Origin: Chloroflexota bacterium
GTDB taxonomy: Bacteria > Chloroflexota > Dehalococcoidia > SM23-28-2 > HRBIN24
Length of the DNA: 22,877 nt
NCBI GenBank assembly: GCA_030550295.1
Contig: JAUQPQ010000016.1
Coordinates: forward strand, 1-22,877
Reading direction: 5' to 3'
Positions 1 through 8,237 of the stretch are shown one piece after another (the stretch's first letter is position 1; the number at the start of each line of letters is the position of its first letter). The notes below the pieces were generated by a model, which saw only the letters and a list, made by a program, of their open reading frames with translations, was not told the origin of the DNA and did no database searches. Both the position numbers and the translations under genes were made by a program.

Positions 1-160
1 TGAGGGTAAGCTCGTTTTGCAAGGCCTTTTAGCCGTTGCCCCTGGCCAGCTAATAAAGGGGAAAATAGAAGGCCATCCCCAAGATGGGCGATGGCTGGGC
101 CACCGCCTGGCCCACATGCTTTCGGCAAAATCGTCCCTTGCCACCCAGGAGGAACGATGA
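1..160 (+). CDS. hemC: Hydroxymethylbilane synthase, C-terminal end only (partial)
   Basis: The window opens inside a reading frame (codons from base 2) that runs 52 codons to TGA at 158-160. HemC polymerises four porphobilinogen molecules into hydroxymethylbilane in the cytoplasm. The visible tail resembles the last domain of HemC: an EGKLVLQG strand (like DG..I..G in E. coli HemC), a GKIEGHPQD segment and LGHRLAHML, matching the family's final helix (LG..LAEELL). The dipyrromethane cysteine and active site lie upstream, outside the window. The stop overlaps the next start as ATGA at 157-160, which indicates translational coupling. The assignment rests on this short tail plus the hem genes that follow. 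Confidence 0.8.
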   Translation, partial: EGKLVLQGLLAVAPGQLIKGKIEGHPQDGRWLGHRLAHMLSAKSSLATQEER

Positions 161-1722
161 CGGGTAAAGTGTGGCTGGTAGGTGCCGGGCCTGGCCATCC
201 GGACCTCATCACCTGGGCAGGTCTACAGGCCCTCCTTCAGGCCGATGTAGTGGTGTATGACCGCCTCATTCCCCTCCAACTTCTTTCCCTTTGCCGTCCC
301 GATGCGGAGCTCGTGTACGTTGGCAAAGGGGGTTATGGAGGGCCTGGGCCTATGTCCCAGGACGCCATAAATGCCCTCCTCGTCAACAAGGCACGAGAGG
401 GCAAACGCGTGGTGAGGCTGAAGGGAGGAGACCCCTTTGTCTTTGGGCGTGGCGGGGAGGAAGCTGAGGCGCTGGCAGCTGCCGGGCTCGACTACGCTGT
501 TATACCAGGGGTGACATCGGCCATCGCTGTGCCTGCTTATGCTGGCATCCCTGTGACCCATCGTGGCATCTCATCTTCGGTGGCTATCGTCACTGGCCAT
601 GAGTCGCCTGAGAAGGATGAACCCTCTGTCAATTGGGGGCGCCTGGCAAACGCCGCCGATACGATAGTGGTCCTCATGGGGGCCAAAACTTTGCCCCAAA
701 TAGCGCGGGAGCTTATGGAGCATGGCATGAGCCCCCTTACCCCGGCCGCTGTCATATACATGGGCACGACTGCCCAGCAGCGTACAATAAGCACGACCCT
801 AGGCGATATCGCCCAACGTGTCGCGGAAGCGCAAATAGGCCCTCCATCAGTGCTGGTGGTGGGCAAGGTAGTAGGTTTGCGCCCTCGCCTCGCCTGGGCC
901 GAGAAGCTACCCCTCTTCGGCCTCCGAGTCGTAGTCACGCGAGCGCGGCATCAGGCGGAGGCCCTTTCCACCCTTTTGGCCTGGGAAGGGGCAGAGCCTT
1001 GGGTACTGCCCGTCATCGAGGTGGAAACGTTGCCATGCCCTGAGGGCCTGGGCGAAGCCTTCCAGCGGTTGAAAGAGGGAGGTTATTCCTGGACAGTATT
1101 CACCAGTGCCAACGCCGTAAACGTCTTCTTTCACCACTTGGCCGATAGAGGGCTCGATGCCCGTGCCTTGGCCGGCGTGAAGGTGGCAGCAGTGGGCCCA
1201 GGTACTAGCCAGGCCCTAGCATCCAAAGGCATCAAGGCTGACCTAATCCCTCCTGTGTTCACCGTTGAGGGGCTGGCCAGGGCCTTAGTGGCATCGTTAA
1301 GGCCAGGAGAATTCGTCCTGTGGCCCAGCGCCCAGGAGGCCAACCCCTTTCTCGCTCAGGCCCTGAGTGAGGTGGGGGCACAAGTGGACCGGATAGTGAT
1401 ATATAAGGTACGGGTTCCCGAAAACATTCCTCCCGAGTTATTAGAGGTGCTGAGGCGGGGCGAGGTGGACGCTGTCACCTTTACTAGTGGCTCCACTGTG
1501 CGCCATCTGGCCCAGCTTTTGGGCCCAGATGTCCATGTTCTGGAAAAGGTAGTTATAGCCTGTATCGGCCCCGCAACAGCCAGGGCAGTCTTAGAAGTAA
1601 TAGGGCGTAAACCACAGGTGATAGCCTCCCAGCATACCGTGGCCGGGTTGGTGGAAGCACTCAAGGCATATTGGACAAGCACAAGAGGGGGGGATGACCA
1701 TGGCCGTGCAGACGACCGTTAA
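157..1722 (+). CDS. cobA-hemD: Uroporphyrinogen-III C-methyltransferase / uroporphyrinogen-III synthase fusion (CobA-HemD)
   Basis: Bifunctional 521-residue protein. Residues 1 to about 248 are an SAM-dependent uroporphyrinogen-III methyltransferase: VGAGPGHPD (8-16), YDRLI, VGKGG, GGDPFVFGRG (90-99) and PGVTSAIAVPAYAGIPVTHR are its hallmark loops. From LFGLRVVVTRAR (about 253-264) the protein becomes HemD, which cyclises hydroxymethylbilane; TFTSGSTV and ACIGPATA are typical HemD segments. The protein can therefore make uroporphyrinogen III and divert it to precorrin-2 for siroheme or cobalamin. I chose ATG 157 because AGGAGG lies at 147-152 and the methyltransferase domain begins there; an in-frame ATG at 91 would add 22 residues unlike the family. 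It overlaps hemC by 4 bases and hemB by 29. Such fusions are known in several phyla. Confidence 0.93.
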   Translation: MTGKVWLVGAGPGHPDLITWAGLQALLQADVVVYDRLIPLQLLSLCRPDAELVYVGKGGYGGPGPMSQDAINALLVNKAREGKRVVRLKGGDPFVFGRGGEEAEALAAAGLDYAVIPGVTSAIAVPAYAGIPVTHRGISSSVAIVTGHESPEKDEPSVNWGRLANAADTIVVLMGAKTLPQIARELMEHGMSPLTPAAVIYMGTTAQQRTISTTLGDIAQRVAEAQIGPPSVLVVGKVVGLRPRLAWAEKLPLFGLRVVVTRARHQAEALSTLLAWEGAEPWVLPVIEVETLPCPEGLGEAFQRLKEGGYSWTVFTSANAVNVFFHHLADRGLDARALAGVKVAAVGPGTSQALASKGIKADLIPPVFTVEGLARALVASLRPGEFVLWPSAQEANPFLAQALSEVGAQVDRIVIYKVRVPENIPPELLEVLRRGEVDAVTFTSGSTVRHLAQLLGPDVHVLEKVVIACIGPATARAVLEVIGRKPQVIASQHTVAGLVEALKAYWTSTRGGDDHGRADDR

Positions 1723-2698
1723 GGCGTTCCGCAGATTTCGTCGACTCCGTAGGACTGAGGGTCTACGCTCGTTGGTGAGGGAGACAGAGCTCACTCCCTC
1801 CCACCTGGTCTATCCCCTGTTCGTAGTCCATGGCACAGGGGTAAAGCAGGAGATACCGTCTATGCCTGGGCAGTTTCGGCTATCACCTGACATGCTCCCG
1901 GAAGAAGCCCGTGAGCTCCGTTCTCTGGGCATTGGGGCCGTCCTGCTCTTTGGCATCCCTGCCCGAAAGGACGAGGAAGGCGGCGAGGCCTACGATCCCC
2001 AGGGCATCGTGCAACGGGCGATCAGGGCCCTTAAAAGTGCGGACCCCGAGCTAGTGGTAATTACCGATGTATGCCTCTGCGAGTACACCTCCCACGGCCA
2101 CTGCGGCATTGTGGTGGGAGGAGAGGTGGACAACGACCGCACTCTGCCCCTCTTGGCCAGGATGGCTGTGTCCCACGCCGCAGCAGGTGCAGACATGGTG
2201 GCCCCCTCTGACATGATGGACGGGAGAGTAAAGGCCATCCGCCAAGCCTTAGACGAAGAGGGCTTCTCTCACGTCCCCATCATGGCCTACTCCGCCAAGG
2301 CCGCCTCCGCTTTCTACGGCCCTTTCCGAGAAGCGGCCGAGTCTGCTCCCCAGTTCGGCGACCGGCGCAGCTATCAGATGGACCCTGCTAATGCCAGGGA
2401 GGCGCTGCGAGAGATAGAGGCGGACATTGAAGAGGGGGCAGACATCGTCATGGTGAAGCCTGCCTTGTCCAACCTGGACATCATCGCCCTGGCCCGACAG
2501 CTTTTTGGAGTGCCTATCGCTGCCTACAACGTCAGTGGCGAATATGCCATGGTCAAGGCCGCAGCCCGTCTGGGCTGGCTGGACGAGCAGCGCATTACCT
2601 GGGAGATCCTCACGGCCATCCGCCGCGCCGGGGCCGATATCGTCATCACCTACCATGCCAAAGAGGTAGCAGCATGGTTGGCAGAAAGAAGGCCCTAG
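1694..2698 (+). CDS. hemB: Porphobilinogen synthase (delta-aminolevulinate dehydratase)
   Basis: Condenses two 5-aminolevulinate molecules to porphobilinogen; cytoplasmic, usually octameric. The 334-residue length fits the family. The zinc-type metal site is intact: DVCLCEYTSHGHCG (residues 125-138) holds Cys127, Cys129 and Cys137. The two active-site lysines are in MAYSAKAASAFYGPFREA (Lys202) and VMVKPAL (Lys255, the Schiff-base lysine). The start is ambiguous: ATG 1694 abuts a G-rich run, while ATG 1700 has better spacing from GAGGGG at 1685-1690. The gene begins inside the end of cobA-hemD and ends 25 bases into the HAD gene, so it belongs to one coupled operon. Confidence 0.96.
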   Translation: MTMAVQTTVKAFRRFRRLRRTEGLRSLVRETELTPSHLVYPLFVVHGTGVKQEIPSMPGQFRLSPDMLPEEARELRSLGIGAVLLFGIPARKDEEGGEAYDPQGIVQRAIRALKSADPELVVITDVCLCEYTSHGHCGIVVGGEVDNDRTLPLLARMAVSHAAAGADMVAPSDMMDGRVKAIRQALDEEGFSHVPIMAYSAKAASAFYGPFREAAESAPQFGDRRSYQMDPANAREALREIEADIEEGADIVMVKPALSNLDIIALARQLFGVPIAAYNVSGEYAMVKAAARLGWLDEQRITWEILTAIRRAGADIVITYHAKEVAAWLAERRP

Positions 2699-3396
2699 TT
2701 GGGGTAAGGGCCATCGCCTTCGATGCCTATGGCACTATCATCGATTTTCAGGAAGAAGACTTCATTGCCGCTTTTGCTGAGATCCTCGGCCGTCAGGGCC
2801 TGCAGGGTGATGCATCGCGCCTGTGGCGCCTCTTCCTTCGGGCAGCGTACCGGATCCGTAATGAGAACCACGAATTTCCAACCTACCTAAGGTTCCAAGA
2901 GGCATGGGCGTGGCAGTTTAAGGAAGCCTTCGCACGTTTACGCCTAAAAGGCGATCCCTATGATGCCGCCCTCTACCTGAAGGGAAAGCTGGCCGATGCC
3001 CTTGCCCACCCCGATGCCCGCCCCGTGTTAGAAGCGCTAAGGCCCCATTTCCAGCTGGCCCTCCTCTCCAATGCCGACGATGATTTCCTGGGCCAATGCC
3101 TTGCCAGAAACGGCATCCATTTTGACATAATAGTGACTTCCGAACAGGCAGGTGCCCTTAAGCCCGACCCAGCCATTTTCATCTACTTGTTAAAGAGGCT
3201 TGGATTATCTGCTGCAGAGGCAGCTTACGTAGGTGACAACCCCGTACCTGACATATTAGGGGCCAAGAGGGCAGGGATGAAGGCGGTCTGGCTAGATCGG
3301 GTAGGGCGGCGGCGTCCCCGTCGCGTCCCCGCACCCGATCTGAAGATAAGCGCCCTATCTGAGCTTCTCGATTTTGTCCCTATAGCCCATGGCTGA
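2674..3396 (+). CDS. HAD superfamily hydrolase (subclass IA, haloacid-dehalogenase-like)
   Basis: A 240-residue HAD-fold protein with all four motifs: FDAYGT (nucleophile Asp17), LLSNAD (Ser132), Lys163 in ALKPDPAIF, and GDNPVPDILGAKRAG (187 onward, metal-binding acids). Residues between about 25 and 110 form the helical cap expected of subclass IA. In motif I the residue two after the nucleophile is Tyr19; HAD phosphatases normally have a second Asp there (DxD), whereas DxYGT is typical of 2-haloacid dehalogenase-like members. The substrate is unknown. It overlaps hemB by 25 bases and hemL by 8, so it is co-transcribed with tetrapyrrole genes, but I do not know of a HAD step in that pathway. 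ATG 2674 is the only good start, with GAGG a few bases upstream. Confidence 0.88.
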   Translation: MVGRKKALVGVRAIAFDAYGTIIDFQEEDFIAAFAEILGRQGLQGDASRLWRLFLRAAYRIRNENHEFPTYLRFQEAWAWQFKEAFARLRLKGDPYDAALYLKGKLADALAHPDARPVLEALRPHFQLALLSNADDDFLGQCLARNGIHFDIIVTSEQAGALKPDPAIFIYLLKRLGLSAAEAAYVGDNPVPDILGAKRAGMKAVWLDRVGRRRPRRVPAPDLKISALSELLDFVPIAHG

Positions 3397-4669
3397 AAGG
3401 TCTAGGGAGCTTCTGGAGGCAGCACAGGGGCTTATGCCTGGTGGTGTTTCCAGCCCTGCCCGCTCTTTTCGGGCGGTGGGCACAAGGCCCATCGTCGCCT
3501 CCCATGGAAGGGGCTCGCGCCTGTGGGACGCCGACGGTAAGGAGTATATAGACTACCTTATGGCCTTCGGCCCCCTCATATTAGGCCATGCCCATCCCGC
3601 TGTGGTAGAGGCGGTGGCCAGCGTAGCAGCCAGGGGGACGGCCTTTGGAGCCACGCATGAACTGGAGATAGAGCTGGCCCGGCTCATCGTGGAGGCTTTC
3701 CCCTCCATAGAGATGGTGCGCTTCGTCAACTCTGGGACAGAGGCCACCATGTCAGCCTTGCGCCTGGCTCGGGCCTATACAGGCCGTCCCAAGGTGATCA
3801 AGTTCGAGGGTTGTTACCACGGCCACGCCGACGGTCTCTTGGCCCGGGCTGGTTCAGGAGTGGCGACTCTGGGGCTCCCAGACAGCCCTGGTGTCCCTCC
3901 TTCATACGCCCAGGAGACGATCGTCCTCCCATATAACGATTTAGACGCTGTGGCCAGAGCCTTCCGTCAGCAAGGCGATTCCATCGCAGCCGTAATTGTA
4001 GAGCCGGTGGCGGCCAACATGGGGGTGGTGCCCCCCTCTCCGACGTTTCTTCCCGGGCTGCGCCATCTCACCCGCCAATACGGCGCCCTCCTCATCTTCG
4101 ACGAGGTGGTGACCGGGTTCCGCCTTTGCTACGGTGGCGCCCAGACCCTTATGGGCATCGAGCCAGACCTTACATGCCTGGGGAAAGTGATAGGGGGTGG
4201 CCTTCCCGTTGGGGCCTATGGGGGAAGGAGGGAGATCATGAGCTTGGTAGCTCCCCTAGGCCCGGTGTACCAGGCAGGTACTTTATCTGGTAATCCCTTG
4301 GCCATGGCTGCCGGCGTAGCTACCTTGCGTGTCCTCGCCCAGCAAAATGCCTACTTGTTGTTAGAGACCTTGGCCTCCCAACTAGAGGCTGGCCTAAGGG
4401 AGGCCTCTTCACAAGCTGGCGTGGCTACCACTATCAACAGGGTTGGATCCATGCTCACCATCTTTTTTACTCAGGGGCCAGTAGGTAATTACCGAGAAGC
4501 GGTGGCATCAGATGTGGGCCGCTTCGCCCGTTTCTTCTCCAGCATGCTAGAAAGGGGCGTGCTTTTGCCACCGTCCCAGTTTGAGGCATGGTTCCTTTCC
4601 CTGGCCCATAGCCAACGAGACGTGGAGATGACGATCGAAGCTGCCCGCCAGGCATTTCGCCATCTATAA
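3389..4669 (+). CDS. hemL: Glutamate-1-semialdehyde 2,1-aminomutase
   Basis: PLP enzyme converting glutamate-1-semialdehyde to 5-aminolevulinate, the last step of the C5 route that feeds HemB. The 426-residue length matches the family. Visible landmarks are MPGGVSSPARSF near the N-terminus, NSGTEATMSALRLARA (114-129), the GCYHGHAD loop, FDEVVTGFR (237-245) and the PLP lysine Lys266 in LGKVIGGGLPVGAYGG, followed by YQAGTLSGNPLAMAAG. The start ATG lies inside the end of the HAD gene (8-base overlap), so it is the last gene of the hemC-cobA/hemD-hemB-HAD-hemL run. No hemA is visible here; it may lie upstream. Confidence 0.96.
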   Translation: MAERSRELLEAAQGLMPGGVSSPARSFRAVGTRPIVASHGRGSRLWDADGKEYIDYLMAFGPLILGHAHPAVVEAVASVAARGTAFGATHELEIELARLIVEAFPSIEMVRFVNSGTEATMSALRLARAYTGRPKVIKFEGCYHGHADGLLARAGSGVATLGLPDSPGVPPSYAQETIVLPYNDLDAVARAFRQQGDSIAAVIVEPVAANMGVVPPSPTFLPGLRHLTRQYGALLIFDEVVTGFRLCYGGAQTLMGIEPDLTCLGKVIGGGLPVGAYGGRREIMSLVAPLGPVYQAGTLSGNPLAMAAGVATLRVLAQQNAYLLLETLASQLEAGLREASSQAGVATTINRVGSMLTIFFTQGPVGNYREAVASDVGRFARFFSSMLERGVLLPPSQFEAWFLSLAHSQRDVEMTIEAARQAFRHL

Positions 4670-4677
4670 AGGGAGAG

Positions 4678-4706
4678 TTGCCTGCCTGAAGCCCCAGTTG
4701 TATACT
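4678..4706 (+). promoter_or_regulatory. Probable sigma-70-type promoter for dnaN
   Basis: TTGCCT (4678-4683) and TATACT (4701-4706) are separated by exactly 17 bases and lie between the hemL stop and dnaN. Four and five of six bases match the consensus -35 and -10. This suggests that dnaN is transcribed separately from the hem operon. Confidence 0.6.
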
Positions 4707-4773
4707 AGGGGCCAGCCGGAGTTCTGTCTAAGGGAATAAATGGGTGACTATCTTATCAGGGTGGGTGATGGCC

Positions 4774-5907
4774 ATGAAGGTGACCTGTCTACAAGAGAAT
4801 CTGGCTAGGGGCCTAGCGTTGGTGGGTAGGGCAGTAGCTACCCGCAGCACTTTGCCCCAGACCACCCACGTCCTCATCCGTACTGATCAAGGCCGATTAC
4901 GCCTTTCCGGTACCAATTTAGAGACGGCCATTACGGCCTGGATAGGGGCTCAAGTAGAAGAGGAAGGGGCTATAACTGTACCTGCGCGGCTCCTTACGGA
5001 GTTCGTTAACACCCTTCCCCCTGAGCGGTTGGACCTGAGCTTGGGGCCTAAGGGGAAACAGCTCCACCTCATCTGCGGGCGCTATGAGGCTACCATCGCT
5101 GGCGGAGACCCGGCCGACTTCCCCCCCATCCCTCAAGTAGAGGAGGCGGCGTCGGTCCGGGTAGACCCCCAGGCCCTGCGCACAGCTATAGCGCAGGTGG
5201 AGTTCGCTGCTGCTGCCGACGATACTCGTCCTGTCCTTACTGGCATACACACCTTGGTGGAAGGGGATGCCATCACCCTGGCTGCTGCCGATGGCTTTCG
5301 CCTGGCTGTCCATCATCTTCCCATGGATGAAGAGGTTGGGGAAAAGGTAGAAGTAGTTGTCCCGGCGCGTGCCATGAGGGAGCTTTACCGGCTATTGGCC
5401 GATGAAGAGGAGCCAGTGCTCATGATGGTCAACCAGGCACGTAGCCAAGTCCTCTTCCGCATGCGCAGCGTGGAGCTAGTGGCCCAACTCATCCAGGGGA
5501 CGTTCCCCAACTATAGCCAGTTAATACCACAAGACTACAAGACGAGGGCAGTGGTCAACCTCAAGGAATTCTTGCAGGAGACGAGGAGGGCAGCCATTTT
5601 CGCCCGCGACGGCTCCAATATCGTCCGTCTCGTTATCGAGGCTGGGGAAGGGGGAGCGGTGGGCAAGTTGGTAGTAACTGCCCGTGCAGAAGAGCTTGGT
5701 GAACACCGTGGCGAGCTGGATGCCCTAGTGGAGGGGGAGGGTGCCCGTATAGCCTTCAACGCCAAGTACCTACAGGACGTCTTACAAGTTATAGATACGG
5801 CCGAGGTGGCTCTGGAGACTACGAGCCCAACAAGCCCCGGTGTATTCCGGCCTGTGGGTAGGGCCAACTACGTCCACGTGGTAATGCCCATGTTTGTCCA
5901 GTGGTGA
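4774..5907 (+). CDS. dnaN: DNA polymerase III beta subunit (sliding clamp)
   Basis: Ring-forming processivity clamp that tethers DNA polymerase III to DNA. The 377-residue length and three-domain plan fit: an N-terminal MKVTCLQENLARGLALVGRAV segment, LSGTNLETAI (domain I), GDPADFPPIP ending domain I, and LAAADGFRLAVH in domain II, with a C-terminus HVVMPMFVQW close to the usual P(M/V)R(I/L)-type ending. I chose ATG 4774 because DnaN proteins usually begin MK(F/V)T; an in-frame GTG at 4744 would add ten atypical residues. No dnaA, recF or gyrB is adjacent, so the gene is away from the classic origin cluster. It is followed by the convergent P450 operon. Confidence 0.95.
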   Translation: MKVTCLQENLARGLALVGRAVATRSTLPQTTHVLIRTDQGRLRLSGTNLETAITAWIGAQVEEEGAITVPARLLTEFVNTLPPERLDLSLGPKGKQLHLICGRYEATIAGGDPADFPPIPQVEEAASVRVDPQALRTAIAQVEFAAAADDTRPVLTGIHTLVEGDAITLAAADGFRLAVHHLPMDEEVGEKVEVVVPARAMRELYRLLADEEEPVLMMVNQARSQVLFRMRSVELVAQLIQGTFPNYSQLIPQDYKTRAVVNLKEFLQETRRAAIFARDGSNIVRLVIEAGEGGAVGKLVVTARAEELGEHRGELDALVEGEGARIAFNAKYLQDVLQVIDTAEVALETTSPTSPGVFRPVGRANYVHVVMPMFVQW

Positions 5908-5911
5908 AGAA

Positions 5912-5945
5912 CATACGGCAGGCTGGCACCACCCTGGCCTGTATG
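5912..5945. terminator. Possible bidirectional terminator between dnaN and the P450 operon
   Basis: An imperfect hairpin sits in the 41-base gap between convergent genes. CATACGG (5912-5918) pairs with CTGTATG (5939-5945) with one G-T pair, and inside it CAGG (5919-5922) pairs with CCTG (5933-5936). There is no strong T tract on either side, so termination is plausible from position and structure only. Confidence 0.35.
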
Positions 5946-5948
5946 AAG

Positions 5949-7169
5949 CTAAGGAGCGACCATCAGACGTTGCAGCCCCCGCAGAGGGTAAGTAGGGCGC
6001 CAAAGCGGTTTCTCTTCTGCCAAACGCAATCTGGGGAACCTGTCCAGTAGAGCTTTGAGGGCTATTCGGCTCTCGAGGCGGGCCAGGGGGGCCCCAAGAC
6101 AGAAGTGGATACCATCGCCGAAGGCCAGATGAGGGTTGGGGCTCCTTGTGATGTCTAGCCTTTCGGGGTCTGGGAATACCTCGGGGTCGCGGTTAGCTGC
6201 TGCCAACACGGCGAACACTAGTTGGTAGGCCTTTATCTCCTTCTCCCCTATCTCTACGTCTTCAAGGGCGACGCGTGCTGTAGTCTGGGCAGGGCTTTCC
6301 CAGCGTAAAAGCTCTTCCACGGCCAAGTCCATGAGCTCTGGCTGCTGGCGCAAAAGGTCTAACTGGTCTGGATGCTGCAGAAGGGATAGAACGGCCCCGC
6401 CTAAGAAGTTGGTAGTAGTCTCATTGCCTGCCACCAAAAGGAGGATAAGAGTGGCGATGACTTCGTCGTCAGAAAGGGCCTGCCCCTCTTCCCGGGCAGC
6501 TACCAAGGTCGATATCAGGTCTTCCCTGAGGTGGAGGCGGCGCTCCCGTATGGCGTCAGCAAAGTACATGGCCATCTCGCTGACAGAGCTGTTTACTTGT
6601 TCCCTTTGCGCTGGGGTGAGGAAGGGGCTAAGGCCCAAAGCAACGTCGTCGGACCAGCGCTTGAACATCTCCCTGTCCTCCGGGGGAACGCCTATCATTT
6701 CGGCGATGACCACAACAGGCAAGGGGTATGCCACGAGGGCGACTAGGTCAAAGGCCCCGTCTTTACGGGCCTTTGCTTCGGCCTCGTCCAGGAGGCTATG
6801 GGCAAGCTCCTCTATGCGAGGGGCGAGGGCGTCTATGGCTTTGGCGGTGAAGGCCTTGCTCACCAGGCGGCGGAGTCGCGTATGTTCTGGTGGGTCAGCT
6901 CCCAGCATCGTAAGGGTCCTGGCCAGAAGCCCTATCTGTTCCTGCTGGGCCATGAAGTACTGGGAAAACCTGTTCCGGGTCAGCCGCCGGTTGGCCGAAA
7001 AGCGCTGGTGGTCTACAAGGACAGCATCCACGTCCTCATACCGAGTGAGGACCCAGGCGTCCAAGACCTCACTGAAGTGGACAGGCTCCTCCTCCCTGTA
7101 CCGCCGATAGTAGGGATAAGGATTGGCAATTACCTCTGATCGGAACGGGTTAAAGGGCTCTAGGGGCAT
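5949..7169 (-). CDS. Cytochrome P450
   Basis: A 406-residue soluble bacterial-type P450 monooxygenase without a membrane anchor. All diagnostic motifs are present: the I-helix oxygen-activation motif AGNETT (247-252), EELLR with Glu286 and Arg289 (ExxR), and the heme loop FGDGIHFCLG with Cys357 as thiolate ligand. ADPPEHTRLRRLV (about 91-103) is the C-helix region that contacts heme propionates. I chose ATG at 7169 (reading leftward): AGAGGTGA stands 4 bases upstream and the protein then begins MPLEPFNPF, typical of the family; an in-frame start 42 codons upstream would run back into the preceding gene. The preceding gene's stop lies within this ribosome binding site, so translation is coupled. 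Substrate is unknown; no ferredoxin or reductase gene is beside it, apart from the Rieske domain of the preceding gene. Confidence 0.95.
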   Translation of the reverse strand: MPLEPFNPFRSEVIANPYPYYRRYREEEPVHFSEVLDAWVLTRYEDVDAVLVDHQRFSANRRLTRNRFSQYFMAQQEQIGLLARTLTMLGADPPEHTRLRRLVSKAFTAKAIDALAPRIEELAHSLLDEAEAKARKDGAFDLVALVAYPLPVVVIAEMIGVPPEDREMFKRWSDDVALGLSPFLTPAQREQVNSSVSEMAMYFADAIRERRLHLREDLISTLVAAREEGQALSDDEVIATLILLLVAGNETTTNFLGGAVLSLLQHPDQLDLLRQQPELMDLAVEELLRWESPAQTTARVALEDVEIGEKEIKAYQLVFAVLAAANRDPEVFPDPERLDITRSPNPHLAFGDGIHFCLGAPLARLESRIALKALLDRFPRLRLAEEKPLWRPTYPLRGLQRLMVAP

Positions 7170-7173
7170 AGAA

Positions 7174-8226
7174 TCACCTCTGGGGGTAAGATATCCATAT
7201 GCCGTCTTGGCGGATCTGGGCTTGGAAAATGGGCAGAGGGCGGGAGGTAGGCCCGCCCAGGGGGGCGCCCGTCTCCAGGCAGAATCTGGAGCCATGCCAA
7301 GGACAGGTGATAACGCCTTCCCTTATCTCGCCATCGGCGATGGGGCCGTTGGCGTGAGGGCAGCGGGCAGAAAAGGCGAGGACGCGGTCGCTTGTGTTCA
7401 CTAGGGCTACTTGTTCCCCGCCAACGTAGACGACACGCCTACTGTTGGCTGGTAGCTCTTCCGGTGACAGGACGCGGCGCCATGTTTGGGACACAGGAGG
7501 CGAAGATATGGCTGCATCACCTGGGGCGCCCAAGGCGTCCAGCGCTTCCCTTAAGGGCATGGCTATGCAGGTAAAGATGGGGGTATCTCGCAGGGTATAC
7601 TGGCTCGCCTCCGTCTCGCGCAGCTCCATGACAAGGTCTAGGAAATCAGCGGGTTCGTCGGTCTCGAAAGCTACCACGAATTCTTGGTCGTCCAGTCCAT
7701 AAGAATAGGTAGTGTTGAGCTTGACGGAGGGATAGCGGCGCCCCACGGCGATGTGCTCGTCCATTATGCCCTGGCGTGTGGCCCGGGAGAGCTTATACCA
7801 CGTCCTTGTCTTCACGAAGGGATAAACGAAGAGGTACCGCGAATTGGTAGGATGTATAAGGCTCCGCTCCCCCGCCTCTTCCTTTGTGACATATATGGAG
7901 CGGCGGGTCATGGCCAGATACGAGTATGCCACATGCAAGTAGGGGCCCAGCGCCGTAGAGAAGATGGCGGTGTGAAGGTCGCGTATGTCCTCCAGACGCT
8001 CGCCTATCTGCCAGAGCATGAAGTCGGCGTCTCCTCGTAGGCCCATCAGGCTATAAGAGCGGATCATAAGCCGGTCGCCGAACTGGGCAACTACCGCGCA
8101 TAGCTCGTCCTTGCCTCGTTCTCTGCCTTCCTTTGGTAATCGCCGCCACGCGGGATCCACCCGGAAGAAGGTGAACTTCACAATCTGCCTCGGCCCACCG
8201 CGATGGCTGGTGATCTGTTCTTGCAT
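7174..8226 (-). CDS. HemQ/chlorite-dismutase-family protein fused to a C-terminal Rieske [2Fe-2S] domain
   Basis: A 350-residue two-domain protein. Residues about 12-225 are the chlorite-dismutase-like fold of coproheme decarboxylase (HemQ/ChdC): YPFVK with Tyr135 and Lys139 (catalytic Tyr and propionate-binding Lys of HemQ), MDEHIAVGRRYP with the probable proximal heme ligand His158, and YSYGLDDQEFVVAFE. The distal segment 167-180 has no Arg, unlike true chlorite dismutases, so oxidative decarboxylation of coproheme to heme b is the better guess. Residues about 247-350 are a Rieske-type ferredoxin: CPH (Cys289, His291) and CPWH (Cys308, His311) ligate a [2Fe-2S] cluster. The start ATG has AGGAGG five bases upstream. 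It lies between the aldo/keto reductase (11-base gap) and the P450 (4-base gap). The Rieske domain's job is unknown: electron supply to the HemQ domain or to the P450 are both possible. Confidence 0.85.
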   Translation of the reverse strand: MQEQITSHRGGPRQIVKFTFFRVDPAWRRLPKEGRERGKDELCAVVAQFGDRLMIRSYSLMGLRGDADFMLWQIGERLEDIRDLHTAIFSTALGPYLHVAYSYLAMTRRSIYVTKEEAGERSLIHPTNSRYLFVYPFVKTRTWYKLSRATRQGIMDEHIAVGRRYPSVKLNTTYSYGLDDQEFVVAFETDEPADFLDLVMELRETEASQYTLRDTPIFTCIAMPLREALDALGAPGDAAISSPPVSQTWRRVLSPEELPANSRRVVYVGGEQVALVNTSDRVLAFSARCPHANGPIADGEIREGVITCPWHGSRFCLETGAPLGGPTSRPLPIFQAQIRQDGIWISYPQR

Positions 8227-8237
8227 AGCCTCCTCCT

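Noticed and set aside
91..156. Upstream ATG start for cobA-hemD
   Set aside because: The extra 22 residues are out of family and lie in the hemC coding end; ATG 157 has a perfect AGGAGG and the methyltransferase N-terminus.
2249..2656. Minus-strand frame of 135 codons within hemB
   Set aside because: Antisense to an intact hemB with all catalytic residues; no ribosome binding site or recognisable domain.
4918..5316. Minus-strand frame of 132 codons within dnaN
   Set aside because: Antisense shadow of the clamp gene; no family resemblance.
4774..5907. dnaN as a marker of the replication origin
   Set aside because: No dnaA, recF, gyrB, DnaA-box cluster or AT-rich region is seen around it.
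6331..7110. Long plus-strand open frame of 259 codons
   Set aside because: It lies opposite the P450 gene and encodes a Ser/Arg-rich low-complexity product; the P450 motifs on the minus strand are unambiguous.
7174..8226. True chlorite dismutase (perchlorate respiration)
   Set aside because: The distal segment carries no arginine, the HemQ Tyr/Lys pair is present, and no (per)chlorate reductase genes are nearby.
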